In this document: one piece after another, positions 51,119 to 61,171 of the stretch | Numbering within the stretch: the first letter of the stretch is position 1 | How the letters are laid out: each line of letters opens with the position of its first letter | Origin: an uncultured Fidelibacterota bacterium | GTDB taxonomy: Bacteria; Fidelibacterota; Marinisomatia; Marinisomatales; UBA1611 | Direction: 5' to 3' | Assembly (NCBI GenBank): GCA_913043235.1 | Contig: CAJWLO010000007.1 | Location: 1-64,000, forward strand | Length of the DNA stretch: 64,000 nt | Position numbers and translations under genes: made by a program | The notes under the pieces: generated by a model | Seen by the model: only the letters and a program-made list of their open reading frames with translations | Databases searched by the model: none | What the model was told of the DNA's origin: nothing

Positions 51119-53527
51119 ATGCTTACCACAAAAAAAACACCATTTATTATATTATTAAATATTGTATTAATATGTTTTGTTGAAGCGCAAAATTCTTATT
51201 CCTTGGATTTTGATGGTTTAGCTGATTACGTTGAAGTCACCGATGCGTCTGCAATGATAGCTAACACTGATCAGATGACACTTAGCGGATGGGTGTATCC
51301 ACGTAACACAAATTCTGGATGGCCCGATTTTGATGCTTTTTTTGGTTTTAGGAATGAATCGGATGCTGATTTTTATATTTTACAGCTCAATAATTATAAA
51401 ATAGAAGGTCGGTTAAGGTCTGCGAGTGGGGTATTTACCATAGAATCAGCCGAAAATTCCATTAGTCCAGAAACTTGGCATCATCTTGCCTTAACCTACG
51501 ATGGTAGTAACATAGTCTTATATATAGATGGCGCGGAAGCAGGGATTACAGCCGCTTCGGGTCAAATTACAAATGTGTCTGTGCCTTTAAAAATTGGGTC
51601 ACTGGATTTTCAAACTTGGGACTTTGACTTGGATGGTCAAGCGGATGAAATCAGTCTCTGGAATATTGCCCTGATAGACCAACAGATACAGGATTATATG
51701 TATGCAGATTTGACCGAAGAAGAAGGGTTGGTTGGCTACTGGAATTTCAATGAAGGCTTTGGAGAAACAGCTAATGATGCAAGTGGAAATGAGAATCATG
51801 GCATAATCTATGGTACTACTTGGAGTACTAATGTGCCATTTCAGGGAATCTACTCTGGTCCAGTATGGAACGTATCCAACACGGGTTCAGATTCAACAGG
51901 AGATGGTTCTGAAGCTAATCCTTTTGCAACTATCCAAGTTGGAATAAATGCCGCCATTGATGGTGATACGGTCTTGGTGGCTCAAGGGGTATATTGTGAT
52001 ACTGTCAATTTTATCGGAAAAAATATAGTTGTTGGTTCTCATTATATCATTGACCATAACGAAACCTTTATTAATTCAACTATACTAGGGGTTGGTAATC
52101 CTTATTACTATTACAATGAGAATTGTGGCGACTTTTTTGATGGAATTAAATTTGTAAATGGGGAAGATTCTTCAGCTGTATTAACTGGATTTACAATCAC
52201 CTCATCATTTGGTGATAGCCCTTTGAGATGTATTAATTCAAGCCCGACATTATCAAACTTATCTGTTTTAGGTAATAGTATTTCAGGGAATGGAGGTGGT
52301 GCTATATACCTAGTAAACTCTAATTCTAATTTGGAATATCTACATATAAGCGATAATCATAAAACTAGTACGAATGGTGGTGCAGGAATTTTTGTTGAGA
52401 ACTCATCTATAGACATAATAAACTCACTGATAGTAAATAATTCTTCATCAAATCATCACAATACGTTAATGGGAACAGGTGGTATTGTAGCTGTTAATTC
52501 GACTTTGTTTCTTAATGGCAATACACTTTATGGTAATTCTGGTGGAGTACTACCAAATGAAACTATTGGTGGAGCTATTCATTTTGATACAAGTTCCAGT
52601 GGTATAATAAGTAATTCAATATTTTGGGATAATGAGGGGCCAGAAGAAATAACGGGTTCAGCTACTATCACATTTTCTAATGTGCAAGGTGGTTGGGAAG
52701 GAGAAGGTAACATAGATGTCGACCCACTTTTCTGTAATCCTGATAGTGGTGATTATACCTTAGCAGAAAACTCACACTGTTTAGGCACTGGTACAAACGG
52801 AACAAATATGGGGTCTTTTGGAGTTGGGTGTGGTATTCAGGTTGATTGGGATTTTTCTCTTAGCGATCCTGTGATTGAAGTAATAGGAACTGACAATGAA
52901 TGGAATCCGGGCGACACAATTTCTGTTGAGATGAATTTTTGCAATCATACTGATGTTGCTCATAATTGGTACCCGGGTGTCACAATAGAATCAGATTCAA
53001 GTTTGACTTCGCTACATAGTGGTCACATTTGGTTTTACGCTATGTTTGCGGATACTTGCCATGCAATAAGTTGGGGCGCTATAGCAAATGCATCTATCAC
53101 ATCCGATACAGTAGTCACATTCAGAGCCTATCCGGAAGCTTTAAACTGTCAAAATCAGCCTGAGTATTGTATCGATGGTGATAATCTCACTTTTATGGTA
53201 CCAATTATTGTACAGGTTGTTTCGGCAGAATCTGGACAATTTATGCCAGAAGTTTTTTCTCTACATCAAAATTATCCCAACCCATTCAATCCATTAACAA
53301 CCCTCCGCTATGACCTGCCAGAAGATGCATTGGTCAACATCACCATCTACGATATGATGGGTCGGCAAATCAGAACATTGGTAAACAACCAACAGAATGC
53401 CGGTTTTAAATCAATCAGTTGGAACGGGACGAATGACAAAGGTGCATCAGTATCAGCAGGGCTATACCTATATATGATAAAGGCTGGAAAATTCAGGCAA
53501 ACCAAGAAGATGGTACTACTGAAATAA
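51119..53527 (+). CDS. secreted LamG + beta-helix protein with type IX sorting domain
   Basis: An 802-residue protein: signal peptide to about 25, LamG/concanavalin-like domain near 27-240 (YVEVTDASAMIANTDQMTLS; WHHLALTYDGSNIVLYIDG), right-handed beta-helix near 255-560 (DGSEANPFATIQVGINAAID, then repeats such as NGGGAIYLVNSN), and sorting domain near 720-802 (NYPNPFNPLTTLRY ... KKMVLLK). Likely a surface-attached or released adhesin or glycan-binding protein. It is the gene next to the tRNA fragment. Confidence 0.88.
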   Translation: MLTTKKTPFIILLNIVLICFVEAQNSYSLDFDGLADYVEVTDASAMIANTDQMTLSGWVYPRNTNSGWPDFDAFFGFRNESDADFYILQLNNYKIEGRLRSASGVFTIESAENSISPETWHHLALTYDGSNIVLYIDGAEAGITAASGQITNVSVPLKIGSLDFQTWDFDLDGQADEISLWNIALIDQQIQDYMYADLTEEEGLVGYWNFNEGFGETANDASGNENHGIIYGTTWSTNVPFQGIYSGPVWNVSNTGSDSTGDGSEANPFATIQVGINAAIDGDTVLVAQGVYCDTVNFIGKNIVVGSHYIIDHNETFINSTILGVGNPYYYYNENCGDFFDGIKFVNGEDSSAVLTGFTITSSFGDSPLRCINSSPTLSNLSVLGNSISGNGGGAIYLVNSNSNLEYLHISDNHKTSTNGGAGIFVENSSIDIINSLIVNNSSSNHHNTLMGTGGIVAVNSTLFLNGNTLYGNSGGVLPNETIGGAIHFDTSSSGIISNSIFWDNEGPEEITGSATITFSNVQGGWEGEGNIDVDPLFCNPDSGDYTLAENSHCLGTGTNGTNMGSFGVGCGIQVDWDFSLSDPVIEVIGTDNEWNPGDTISVEMNFCNHTDVAHNWYPGVTIESDSSLTSLHSGHIWFYAMFADTCHAISWGAIANASITSDTVVTFRAYPEALNCQNQPEYCIDGDNLTFMVPIIVQVVSAESGQFMPEVFSLHQNYPNPFNPLTTLRYDLPEDALVNITIYDMMGRQIRTLVNNQQNAGFKSISWNGTNDKGASVSAGLYLYMIKAGKFRQTKKMVLLK

Positions 53528-53617
53528 TTTACACATGGAACTTAAACCTCTGTGAAGCAGGGAAAATGGAGCCACATTGGAGCCAAGCTTGGCATTTACC
53601 GACGGGGAACACGAGGC

Positions 53618-54058
53618 TTATGATTCCTCAGTCTCGTCTAATTGAATCAGCTCAATGCCTGCTTCCCTAGCGTGTTCAATAATGCGCTCTTCCCGGTAAA
53701 ACTCAAGAAAATAGATTGATTTTATGCCTGCATTTGCAATGAGCTTGAAGCAATTATAGCAGGGTGATGCAGTGATATAAATTTCACCATTATTAATTTC
53801 AACACCGTTTTTAGCGGCCTGAACAATCGTATTGGCTTCTGCATGTGTGGTGCGTATGCAATGGCCGTCCACCATTTCGTGACCGGCATCATCACAGTGG
53901 GGCAAACCTTTGATGCTGCCATTATAGCCGGTGGATAGGATGGTTTTGTCCTTGACGATGACGGCGCCCACGTGCTTGCGGTCGCAGGTGGAACGGGTAG
54001 CTACTTCTGTTGCGATATTCATGAAATATGCTTCCCAGCTAACGCGTTTTTTTTTCAT
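53618..54058 (-). CDS. comEB: dCMP deaminase family protein
   Basis: A 146-residue cytidine/deoxycytidylate deaminase-fold protein with the zinc motifs HAEANTIVQAAKNG near residue 71 (HAE) and SPCYNCFKL near 98 (PCxxC). It would produce dUMP for ThyX. It is the last gene of the suf-led operon and overlaps the DUF2480 gene by four bases. Confidence 0.9.
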   Translation of the reverse strand: MKKKRVSWEAYFMNIATEVATRSTCDRKHVGAVIVKDKTILSTGYNGSIKGLPHCDDAGHEMVDGHCIRTTHAEANTIVQAAKNGVEINNGEIYITASPCYNCFKLIANAGIKSIYFLEFYREERIIEHAREAGIELIQLDETEES

Positions 54059-54312
54059 GATTTTAATTCTTTTCTATTAAATATTTTTACCGCATATCGT
54101 GGTTCACCATAGTAAAGTTTATCTGCTACTTGGGCTAACCGTGCGGTCAGGATCAAATAGGCCCATGTAGGGACCACAACATCTGCACATCCCTTAATAA
54201 TCACTTTTTGATCACGGTATTGTTCAAAATCTATTTCGTCTACTTTTTGACGAAATGATTTTTCACGAATAATACCGTCATCAATGAAATCGTCTAGGAG
54301 AATGGTTTCCAT
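54055..54312 (-). CDS. DUF2480-like small protein
   Basis: About 85 residues: METILLDDFIDDGIIREKSF, a middle DFEQYRDQKVIIKGCADVVV and a PTWAYLIL run match DUF2480 proteins of the Bacteroidetes type, though those are usually longer. I choose the ATG at 54312, two bases after the sufS stop, over an upstream in-frame ATG at 54351 that lies inside sufS. It often neighbours suf genes; function unknown. Confidence 0.75.
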   Translation of the reverse strand: METILLDDFIDDGIIREKSFRQKVDEIDFEQYRDQKVIIKGCADVVVPTWAYLILTARLAQVADKLYYGEPRYAVKIFNRKELKS

Positions 54313-54314
54313 GC

Positions 54315-55517
54315 TTAAAAATATTCCCGAATAGAATCCAGAGAGTGACAAAATTTATCTATATCCGACTCATCATTATAAATATAAAAACTCATACGCG
54401 CTGTAGCAGTCTCACCCAAAGTCTTGAGCAAGGGTTGCGCGCAATGGTGACCCACGCGAATGGCAATATTATCTTCATTTAAAAACTGGGCTAAGTCATG
54501 GGGATGGATATTTTTTAGGTTAAAACTGATTACCCCGCCACGCTTGGGAGGATTACCGTAAAGGTGCAGGCCTTCAATAATGCGAAGCTTGGTTAAGGCA
54601 TAATTGGTTAAACCTTGTTCATGTTCAGCAATCTTTTCCATGGTGATATTTTCCAGGTAATCAACAGCTGCTCCCAGGCCCACTGCCTGGGCAAAGTTTG
54701 GTGTACCTGCCTCAAATTTGTAAGGGACAGAATTCCAGGTGGAAGATTCCATTGTAACGGTATCGATCATTTCACCACCACCCATGAAAGGATCCATATT
54801 CTCTAGTTGTCTCATTTCCCCCCAAAGGATGCCAACACCAGTTGGGCCCAGCATTTTATGTCCGGAAAAGGTGTAGAAATCGCATTCCAGATCTTGGACG
54901 TCCACTTTCATGTGAGGTACTCCCTGAGCGCCATCTACGATAAAAACTGCCCCCACACTGTGAGCCATCTGCGCAAGTTTCTTTACCGGATTAATAGTAC
55001 CTAAAACGTTTGACATGTGAGTCAGGGATACTATTTTGGTTTGCGGTGTGAAGTATTTTTCTGGATCAGAGATGTCTAATTCACCATTTTTATTTATAGG
55101 AATATATTTTAATACAGCACCGGTTCGCTGTACAGCCAATTGCCAGGGTACAATGTTTGAGTGATGTTCCATCTCCGAAATCAGGATTTCTTCCCCGGGC
55201 TTCAATATATTACCGATAGAACGGGACAATAAATTAATAGATCCAGTAGTACCTCCAGTAAATATGATCTCTTTTTCTGAAGGTGCATTGATAAACTTAG
55301 ATATCTTCAGTCTGGCAGTCTCAAATCGGTTAGTTGCTTCTGTCCCTAGGGAGTAAATAGCTCGATGTACATTAGCATTAGCTTCCCGGTAAAGTGATTC
55401 AATAGTTTCTATGACAATGCCTGGTTTTTGTGTGGTAGCTGCATTATCCAAATATACCAGATCTGAATCCTGAAAAATGGGAAAATCCCTTTTCAGGCTT
55501 GCAGGGGAAAATTCCAT
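54315..55517 (-). CDS. sufS: cysteine desulfurase SufS
   Basis: A 400-residue PLP enzyme: THMSNVLGTINPVK near 167, PLP-Lys in FSGHKMLGPTGVG near 222 and active Cys in RVGHHCAQPLLK near 361. It supplies sulfur to SufE for FeS assembly. It starts one base after the SufT-like gene and is followed closely by DUF2480. Confidence 0.97.
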   Translation of the reverse strand: MEFSPASLKRDFPIFQDSDLVYLDNAATTQKPGIVIETIESLYREANANVHRAIYSLGTEATNRFETARLKISKFINAPSEKEIIFTGGTTGSINLLSRSIGNILKPGEEILISEMEHHSNIVPWQLAVQRTGAVLKYIPINKNGELDISDPEKYFTPQTKIVSLTHMSNVLGTINPVKKLAQMAHSVGAVFIVDGAQGVPHMKVDVQDLECDFYTFSGHKMLGPTGVGILWGEMRQLENMDPFMGGGEMIDTVTMESSTWNSVPYKFEAGTPNFAQAVGLGAAVDYLENITMEKIAEHEQGLTNYALTKLRIIEGLHLYGNPPKRGGVISFNLKNIHPHDLAQFLNEDNIAIRVGHHCAQPLLKTLGETATARMSFYIYNDESDIDKFCHSLDSIREYF

Positions 55518-55518
55518 A

Positions 55519-56064
55519 TTAAAGCATTCCTAATTCCAACTGGGCGGCCTCGGACATCATATTCCGGTCCCACATCGGTTCCCAGACCAATTCAACCATT
55601 ACATCATCAACACCATCAATGCCCCTTATTTTACGATCTGCTTCTCCAGCGATCATCGGGCCCATACCACAACCTGGAGCGGTGAGAGTCATTTTTATTT
55701 CCACAAATTTTCCGTTCTTTCTATCTACGATATTTAAATCGTAGATGAGTCCAAGATCAACGATATTTACCGGGATCTCTGGATCATAACAAGTTTTGAG
55801 TTGATCCCAAACTTGTTGTTCAGAAAAAGCCTCTGGCTTTGCTGATGATTTTTCATGTTCAATTTCTAATCCCAAGGCATCGGCGTTTTCTGCGGTAATC
55901 TGGGCCATGTTGCCATTGACCAGGACCGTGTAATTCCCACCCAATGCTTGGGTTATCCTGACTTGGTTCCCTGCTAATAGTTTCACTTCATCCCCTGAAG
56001 GTACCATATAGGCATCTACATCCCGAAGCAGGCGAATGACCTCGTTCGGTACGCTGGTTGTCAT
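55519..56064 (-). CDS. sufT: SufT-like FeS assembly protein
   Basis: A 181-residue protein: an N-terminal 75-residue extension (VPSGDEVKLLAGNQVRITQA; GGNYTVLVNGNMAQI) and a C-terminal DUF59/MIP18 domain with CYDPEIPVNIVDLGLIYDLN near 92 and TLTAPGCGMGPMIAGEADR near 128. It acts in FeS cluster maturation or transfer in Suf systems. It overlaps sufE by four bases. Confidence 0.92.
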   Translation of the reverse strand: MTTSVPNEVIRLLRDVDAYMVPSGDEVKLLAGNQVRITQALGGNYTVLVNGNMAQITAENADALGLEIEHEKSSAKPEAFSEQQVWDQLKTCYDPEIPVNIVDLGLIYDLNIVDRKNGKFVEIKMTLTAPGCGMGPMIAGEADRKIRGIDGVDDVMVELVWEPMWDRNMMSEAAQLELGML

Positions 56065-56468
56065 GATACGAGTCCCTGTATTTTTTCCACGGCACTGGAA
56101 AATCCGGTTGTCCGCTGGTTGGTAACTGATCCAATCAGTCCGATTGAATTTAAAATCGTGGTTCCATCCACGGATTGGATTTCAGCGGCTGTTTGACCAC
56201 TAAATATTTTTACCAGAAGAGTGAGCAGTCCTTTTACGATCATTGCATCAGAATCTGTGCGAAAATGGAAAGCGTTATTTTCCTGTTTTTCTGCCAAAAC
56301 CCACGCTTGGGAAGTACATCCATACACTTTATTTTTTTCAGTCTTTTCAGATTCAGAAAGGCCTTCTGATTCTTTTGCCATATCCATGAGTTGGATAAAT
56401 TTTTCTTTAGGGTCATCAAAAATAGAAAAAAGTTCGTTTAATTCCTGAAGTGTTTCCTGGATGGTCAT
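56061..56468 (-). CDS. sufE: sulfur acceptor SufE
   Basis: A 135-residue protein with the sulfur-accepting Cys in EKNKVYGCTSQAWV near residue 50 and TGFSSAVEKIQGLVS at the end. It takes persulfide from SufS and passes it to SufBCD. Size and sequence are normal for SufE. It begins 11 bases after sufD. Confidence 0.94.
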   Translation of the reverse strand: MTIQETLQELNELFSIFDDPKEKFIQLMDMAKESEGLSESEKTEKNKVYGCTSQAWVLAEKQENNAFHFRTDSDAMIVKGLLTLLVKIFSGQTAAEIQSVDGTTILNSIGLIGSVTNQRTTGFSSAVEKIQGLVS

Positions 56469-56479
56469 GACGGGTCACT

Positions 56480-57745
56480 TCAATTAAGCCAATTATTGAA
56501 GCGTTTCATGATGAATGATCGCACTTTTTCATTTTGAATTGTATCAAAACATTCTGTTGCAAAGCCTCTTACGAGGAGTGATTTAGCCATTCTCAAGTCC
56601 AGTCCACGAGACCTGAGATAGAACAGAGAATCAGCATCCAACTCACCGGTGGTGGATCCATGGGTACAGCGTACATCATCAGCATGGATTTCCAGTTGTG
56701 GATTAGAATTCATCAGAGCATCTTTGGATAATAATAAATTCTTGTTGGATTGGCTGGCATCCGTTTTTTGTGCATTTTTCTGAACGATAGTGCGTCCATT
56801 AAATGTGCCAGATGATTTTTCCCGGAGGACCGATTTAAATAGCTGGGAACTGGTACAGTGGGGAACCTTATGTTCAACAATGATGTAGTTGCTTAGGTGC
56901 TGTTTACCATGGGATAGGGCCAGGCCATTTAATGCGCAGTTCGCGCCCTGTCCGTTCAGGTGTACATTAATATTGGTTCGTCCCATTTTACTGCCATCGG
57001 TAAACTGGGTAAAGGCGTATTGGCTGTCCGTTTCTTGTTTTATTTTGAGATTACCCATATTTTGGGTTGTAGTGGAATTGGATTGAATTCGGATGTGATC
57101 CAAGGAAGCATTTACACCTATGGATGCGAAGAAGGAAGCATTCTGGAAAAAAGAAGCTGCATCTCCGACATGGTGTTCAATAAAAGTGAAAGAAGAAGAA
57201 TCACCCATATCCAGGTAAATACGAGGATTAGACATAATACTTTCTTCGCCATTTGAGATAAAAAGAATCCGAACTGGGATTTTCACATTCGTATCCTGAC
57301 TTATAACGAAAGACACCCCACTATCCATAAAAGCTGTATTTAAGTGATCGAAAGGTGAATCTTCCAAAGATTCAACTTCATTAGAATTTTTCTCAAAATA
57401 ATCAAGGCTGCTTAATAGTTGAACACCATCAGGAACAGTCGATATTGCTTTTTGATAGTGTCCATTATAGATCACAATCGTATTTATATTCTCTATTTCA
57501 TATGGGTTAATCTCTGGTGAAAACTTTGGGGCATCCGGTATTTCAGAGAGCCTAAATGGTTCAGTCACTAGTGTTGACAAATTGGTGTATTGCCAATTTT
57601 CCCATTTTTGGGTAGGAAAGCCTGTTTTGAAAAAATTTTCAAATGCATCTTTACGCATGGGACGAACCACATCCGTGATATAATCCCGGTTCAGTATTTT
57701 ATCAAATTCGGTCCGATAGTTGGAGAGATTCATGCTTCCAGCCAA
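56480..57745 (-). CDS. sufD: FeS assembly protein SufD
   Basis: A 421-residue protein, mostly right-handed beta-helix: KWENWQYTNLSTL near 50 at the N-terminus, ENARI-like GTFNGRTIVQKNAQKTDASQ near 312 and CTHGSTTGELDADSLFYLRS near 361 in the core. It forms the SufBC2D scaffold. It overlaps the end of sufC by 16 bases. Confidence 0.95.
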   Translation of the reverse strand: MAGSMNLSNYRTEFDKILNRDYITDVVRPMRKDAFENFFKTGFPTQKWENWQYTNLSTLVTEPFRLSEIPDAPKFSPEINPYEIENINTIVIYNGHYQKAISTVPDGVQLLSSLDYFEKNSNEVESLEDSPFDHLNTAFMDSGVSFVISQDTNVKIPVRILFISNGEESIMSNPRIYLDMGDSSSFTFIEHHVGDAASFFQNASFFASIGVNASLDHIRIQSNSTTTQNMGNLKIKQETDSQYAFTQFTDGSKMGRTNINVHLNGQGANCALNGLALSHGKQHLSNYIIVEHKVPHCTSSQLFKSVLREKSSGTFNGRTIVQKNAQKTDASQSNKNLLLSKDALMNSNPQLEIHADDVRCTHGSTTGELDADSLFYLRSRGLDLRMAKSLLVRGFATECFDTIQNEKVRSFIMKRFNNWLN

Positions 57746-58470
57746 CGGTATCCTTTTTCTTCCAGTTCCAAGGCCAGGTCTTTTTCACCGGATTTCATAA
57801 TCTGTCCATCGATCAGTACGTGAACAAAATCAGGCTCAATATATTTCAAAAGACGCTGGTAATGTGTAATGACCAGGAAAGACCTATTGGCATCTCTGTA
57901 TTTATTTACACCTGCAGCCACAATTTTGAGCGCATCAATATCCAGCCCGGAATCGGTTTCATCTAGGATAGAAAGCGTTGGCTCCAATGTTAGCATTTGC
58001 AGAATCTCGTTTCTTTTCTTCTCGCCACCGGAAAATCCCTGATTCACTGCCCGTTGAAGGTATTTCGGATCCATATCCACTTCGGCCAGTTTTTCTTTGA
58101 TCAATTTTAAAAAACCTGCAGCATCCAGTTCCTTTTCACCATTGTGTTTTCGTTTTGCATTCAAGGCCGCTTTTAAAAAATAGGTATTGTTTACTCCTGG
58201 AATCACCACTGGATATTGAAAAGACATGAAGATACCTGATAGGGCACGATCTTCCGGTGACCAATCCAGGATGGACTCTCCATTATAAAAAATATCACCT
58301 GCAATGATGCCATAACCGTCCTTACCTGCGATCACATTTGCCAGTGTGCTTTTCCCAGAGCCGTTTCGTCCCATGATGGCGTGCATTTCTCCGGGCATGA
58401 TTGTAAGGTTAATCCCTTTTAAAATAGACTTATCTTCTACATCAATATGGAGATTTTCTATTTTTAGCAT
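57730..58470 (-). CDS. sufC: FeS assembly ATPase SufC
   Basis: A 246-residue ABC ATPase with Walker A GRNGSGKSTLANVIAG near 34, signature NQGFSGGEKKRNEILQML near 142 and Walker B PTLSILDETDSGLDIDALKI near 163. It powers the SufBCD scaffold. It lies six bases after sufB. Confidence 0.97.
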   Translation of the reverse strand: MLKIENLHIDVEDKSILKGINLTIMPGEMHAIMGRNGSGKSTLANVIAGKDGYGIIAGDIFYNGESILDWSPEDRALSGIFMSFQYPVVIPGVNNTYFLKAALNAKRKHNGEKELDAAGFLKLIKEKLAEVDMDPKYLQRAVNQGFSGGEKKRNEILQMLTLEPTLSILDETDSGLDIDALKIVAAGVNKYRDANRSFLVITHYQRLLKYIEPDFVHVLIDGQIMKSGEKDLALELEEKGYRWLEA

Positions 58471-58476
58471 GATCTG

Positions 58477-59922
58477 TTAACCCACACTTCCTTCCAGACT
58501 AACTTCCATAAGTTTTCCCGCTTCCACAGCAAACTCCATGGGTAATTCATTGAAAACATCTTTGCAAAAGCCGTTAACGATCATGGAAACAGCGTCTTCT
58601 GTTGAAATACCACGCTGGTTACAATAAAATAGCTGATCTTCACCGATATTGGAAGTAGTGGCTTCATGTTCCATCTGTGCTGATGGGTTTCGGACATCAA
58701 TATAGGGAAAGGTATGTGCACCGCACTGATCCCCAATCAGTATTGAATCGCACTGCGAAAAGTTGCGTGCATTTTCGGCCCCTTTCATGATCTTTACATT
58801 ACCGCGGTAGGTTTGCTGACCTTTCCCAGCGGAAATTCCCTTAGAAATAATGGTGCTCTTTGTGTTTTTCCCCATGTGGATCATTTTAGTTCCCGTATCT
58901 GCCTGCTGGTAATTATTGGATACTGCCACGGAATAAAATTCACCCACTGAATTATCTCCTTTTAAAATACAACTGGGATATTTCCAGGTGATGGCTGAGC
59001 CAGTCTCTACCTGGGTCCAAGAGATGCGGGAGTTTTCTTCAAGACAGGTACCACGCTTGGTCACAAAATTATAGATGCCGCCAGCCCCGGTTTCCGGGTG
59101 GCCCGGGTACCAATTTTGAACGGTAGAATATTTGATGGTTGCATTTTTATGGGCCACCAGTTCAACCACAGCTGCATGCAGTTGATTTTCATCACGCATA
59201 GGTGCCGTGCACCCTTCTAGATAACTCACATGACTACCTTCATCGGCTACAATAAGGGTTCGTTCAAACTGTCCGGTCTTGGCTTCGTTTATTCGGAAGT
59301 AGGTAGATAGTTCCATGGGACAGCGGACACCTTTGGGGATGTATACAAAAGAGCCATCGCTAAAAACTGCGGAATTCATTGTCGCGAAATAATTGTCAGT
59401 ATAAGGAACGACAGTTCCCAGATATTTTTTAATAAGGCCTGGATGATTTTTCACCGCTTCTGAGAAACTGCAAAAAATAACACCTGCTTTTTTTAGCTCC
59501 TCTTTAAAAGTAGTGGTCACAGAAACACTATCAAAGACTGCGTCTACGGCCACACCGGAAAGCATTTTCTGTTCTTCCAGGGGGATGCCAAGCTTGTCGT
59601 ATGTAGCCAAAAGATCAGGATCTACTTCGTCTAGACTGGAAAGTTCTTTTTTCTTTGGCTGTGAAAAATAACTGATGGCTTGGTAATCAATTTTAGGATA
59701 GGTCACATTAGCCCACTGTGGTTCTTCCATTTTAAGCCAGTGTCTGTAGGCTTTTAGCCGCCACTCAAGCAACCATTCCGGTTCTTCCTTTTTTGCGGAA
59801 ATAGTCCGGATAATATTTTCATCTAGTCCTGGTGGAAGGGTTTCTGATTCAATATTTGTAACGAACCCGTACTCATAATCTGCCTTTAACTTGGCATCAA
59901 TAATCTGTTGCTCGTTGGACAT
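58477..59922 (-). CDS. sufB: FeS assembly protein SufB
   Basis: A 481-residue scaffold subunit: [19 protein letters not shown] near 51, [20 protein letters not shown] near 195, [20 protein letters not shown] near 235 and [20 protein letters not shown] near 389 (conserved Cys residues). It binds the nascent cluster with SufD and SufC. It starts 35 bases after sufA. Confidence 0.97.
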   Translation of the reverse strand: MSNEQQIIDAKLKADYEYGFVTNIESETLPPGLDENIIRTISAKKEEPEWLLEWRLKAYRHWLKMEEPQWANVTYPKIDYQAISYFSQPKKKELSSLDEVDPDLLATYDKLGIPLEEQKMLSGVAVDAVFDSVSVTTTFKEELKKAGVIFCSFSEAVKNHPGLIKKYLGTVVPYTDNYFATMNSAVFSDGSFVYIPKGVRCPMELSTYFRINEAKTGQFERTLIVADEGSHVSYLEGCTAPMRDENQLHAAVVELVAHKNATIKYSTVQNWYPGHPETGAGGIYNFVTKRGTCLEENSRISWTQVETGSAITWKYPSCILKGDNSVGEFYSVAVSNNYQQADTGTKMIHMGKNTKSTIISKGISAGKGQQTYRGNVKIMKGAENARNFSQCDSILIGDQCGAHTFPYIDVRNPSAQMEHEATTSNIGEDQLFYCNQRGISTEDAVSMIVNGFCKDVFNELPMEFAVEAGKLMEVSLEGSVG

Positions 59923-59957
59923 TAGAATTTAAATTTATTTTTGTTTCGAGGGAGCTT

Positions 59958-60353
59958 TTAGGCGGAAAAGCTCGTCCCGCAGCCGCAAGTACGATCAGCA
60001 TTGGGATTTTTAATTTGAAATCCACCATTGAGCAGATCGTTCGAATAGTCTACTTCAACATCTTTTAAATAAAGCCAACTTTTTAAGTCACACACTATTT
60101 TTAGTCCATTGGATTCAAATACTTTATCAAATTCCTGCTGCTGTTTATCAAAATCCATTTTATAGGTCATACCAGAACAGCCGCCGCCCTCCACAGACAT
60201 GCGCAGAATTTGGTTTTCATCGCCGGCGGATTTCATAGCTATCTTCAGTTGTTTAACTGCTTTTTCTGTTACAGTAATAACTGCGTTTTGAAAATCTTGC
60301 TGTTGGTTTTGAATGGTTTTTGGGTTTTGCAATTTTTCGTTCATTATTCCCAC
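59958..60353 (-). CDS. sufA: A-type FeS carrier protein SufA/ErpA
   Basis: A 131-residue protein with the three cluster Cys of A-type carriers: SVEGGGCSGMTYKMDF near 71 and TCGCGTSFSA at the end. The first 25 residues are an extra Gln/Lys/Asn-rich extension. Its start lies inside the 3' end of the DUF59 gene (ten-base overlap). Confidence 0.95.
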   Translation of the reverse strand: MGIMNEKLQNPKTIQNQQQDFQNAVITVTEKAVKQLKIAMKSAGDENQILRMSVEGGGCSGMTYKMDFDKQQQEFDKVFESNGLKIVCDLKSWLYLKDVEVDYSNDLLNGGFQIKNPNADRTCGCGTSFSA

Positions 60354-60706
60354 TCCGTTTTAATTTCTGGTTCATTTTTGGGTACCGGGGTTGGGTTAAA
60401 TCCCAGTTTTTCCCGGGCATCAGCACTCATCATTTCGGGGTTCCATGGTGGATCAAAGGTAACATTTACATCTACATCTTTAACTAGCTCGAGGCTGGAA
60501 ATTTTTTCTTTAATATCATTTGCCATGTGTTGACCCATACCACAGCCTGGTGTGGTAAGCGACATAGTAATAAAAACATCTGTTTTATTATCTTCCGCAT
60601 CTTGAAGATTGATGTCATAAATAAGACCTAGGTTCCACAAGTCCACTGGAATCTCTGGATCCACACACTGTTTGAGCATTTCTATAATATTATCTTTTAA
60701 ACTCAT
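60344..60706 (-). CDS. DUF59/MIP18 FeS assembly protein (second copy)
   Basis: A 120-residue protein: CVDPEIPVDLWNLGLIYDIN near 16, MSLTTPGCGMGQHMANDIKE near 49 and FDPPWNPEMMSADAREKLGF near 87. It is a second SufT-like member in the same operon but without the N-terminal extension of the other. It starts one base after the Rrf2 regulator ends. Confidence 0.92.
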   Translation of the reverse strand: MSLKDNIIEMLKQCVDPEIPVDLWNLGLIYDINLQDAEDNKTDVFITMSLTTPGCGMGQHMANDIKEKISSLELVKDVDVNVTFDPPWNPEMMSADAREKLGFNPTPVPKNEPEIKTEWE

Positions 60707-60707
60707 A

Positions 60708-61106
60708 TTAGGTAGTGATATCAGCTAGAGTCATTTGATTCAGCATGGATCTGATGGAGTCGTTAATACGATTAATAGGTGTTCGAATATTGCAGCTATT
60801 GAGTTGAATGCAATTAGTATCAAAATAACAATCCATCAAGCCTACTGGTCCTTCCAGTATCTCAAAAAATCTAGTCATATTTATGGTGTTTGTGTCTGCT
60901 GAAATCCTATATCCTCCTGTAGGGCCTTTCACTGCTTGGATGATTTTTTCCCGGGCCAGCTTCTGTAGTGTTTTGGCAAGTAATTCCTGCGGAATACCAT
61001 ATTGTTCAGCAATCTCCTTGGCAGAAGCCAATTGGCCAGTTTCTTTTTGCTGCAAGTGCCCCAAGGCGATAAGAGCATATTCAACTTTTCGTGTAATTTT
61101 CAACAT
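60708..61106 (-). CDS. Rrf2 family regulator (IscR/SufR type)
   Basis: A 132-residue winged-helix protein: LKITRKVEYALIALGHLQQK at the start, QYGIPQELLAKTLQKL in the recognition region, and three cluster Cys spaced as in IscR, C-x5-C-x5-C, in DCYFDTNCIQLNSCNI near 92-104. It is the first gene of the suf operon, with a promoter and inverted repeat just upstream. It probably senses FeS status and controls the operon; the ATG has no obvious Shine-Dalgarno sequence. Confidence 0.93.
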   Translation of the reverse strand: MLKITRKVEYALIALGHLQQKETGQLASAKEIAEQYGIPQELLAKTLQKLAREKIIQAVKGPTGGYRISADTNTINMTRFFEILEGPVGLMDCYFDTNCIQLNSCNIRTPINRINDSIRSMLNQMTLADITT

Positions 61107-61142
61107 AGCAATAAATTTAGAACAGTAACTTATTTTACGGGA

Positions 61143-61171
61143 ATTATAATATCAAGAAATATATACGACAA
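61143..61171 (-). promoter_or_regulatory. sigma-70-type promoter of the suf operon
   Basis: On the minus strand TTGTCG (61166-61171) and TATAAT (61143-61148) are separated by exactly 17 bases, about 37 bases before the regulator's ATG. The -35 hexamer falls inside the inverted repeat at 61163-61183, a typical repressor layout. Confidence 0.75.

Noticed and set aside
54313-54351. Upstream ATG for the DUF2480 gene
   Set aside because: It would add 13 residues inside the 3' end of sufS. The ATG at 54312, two bases after the sufS stop, fits the family start and operon spacing better.
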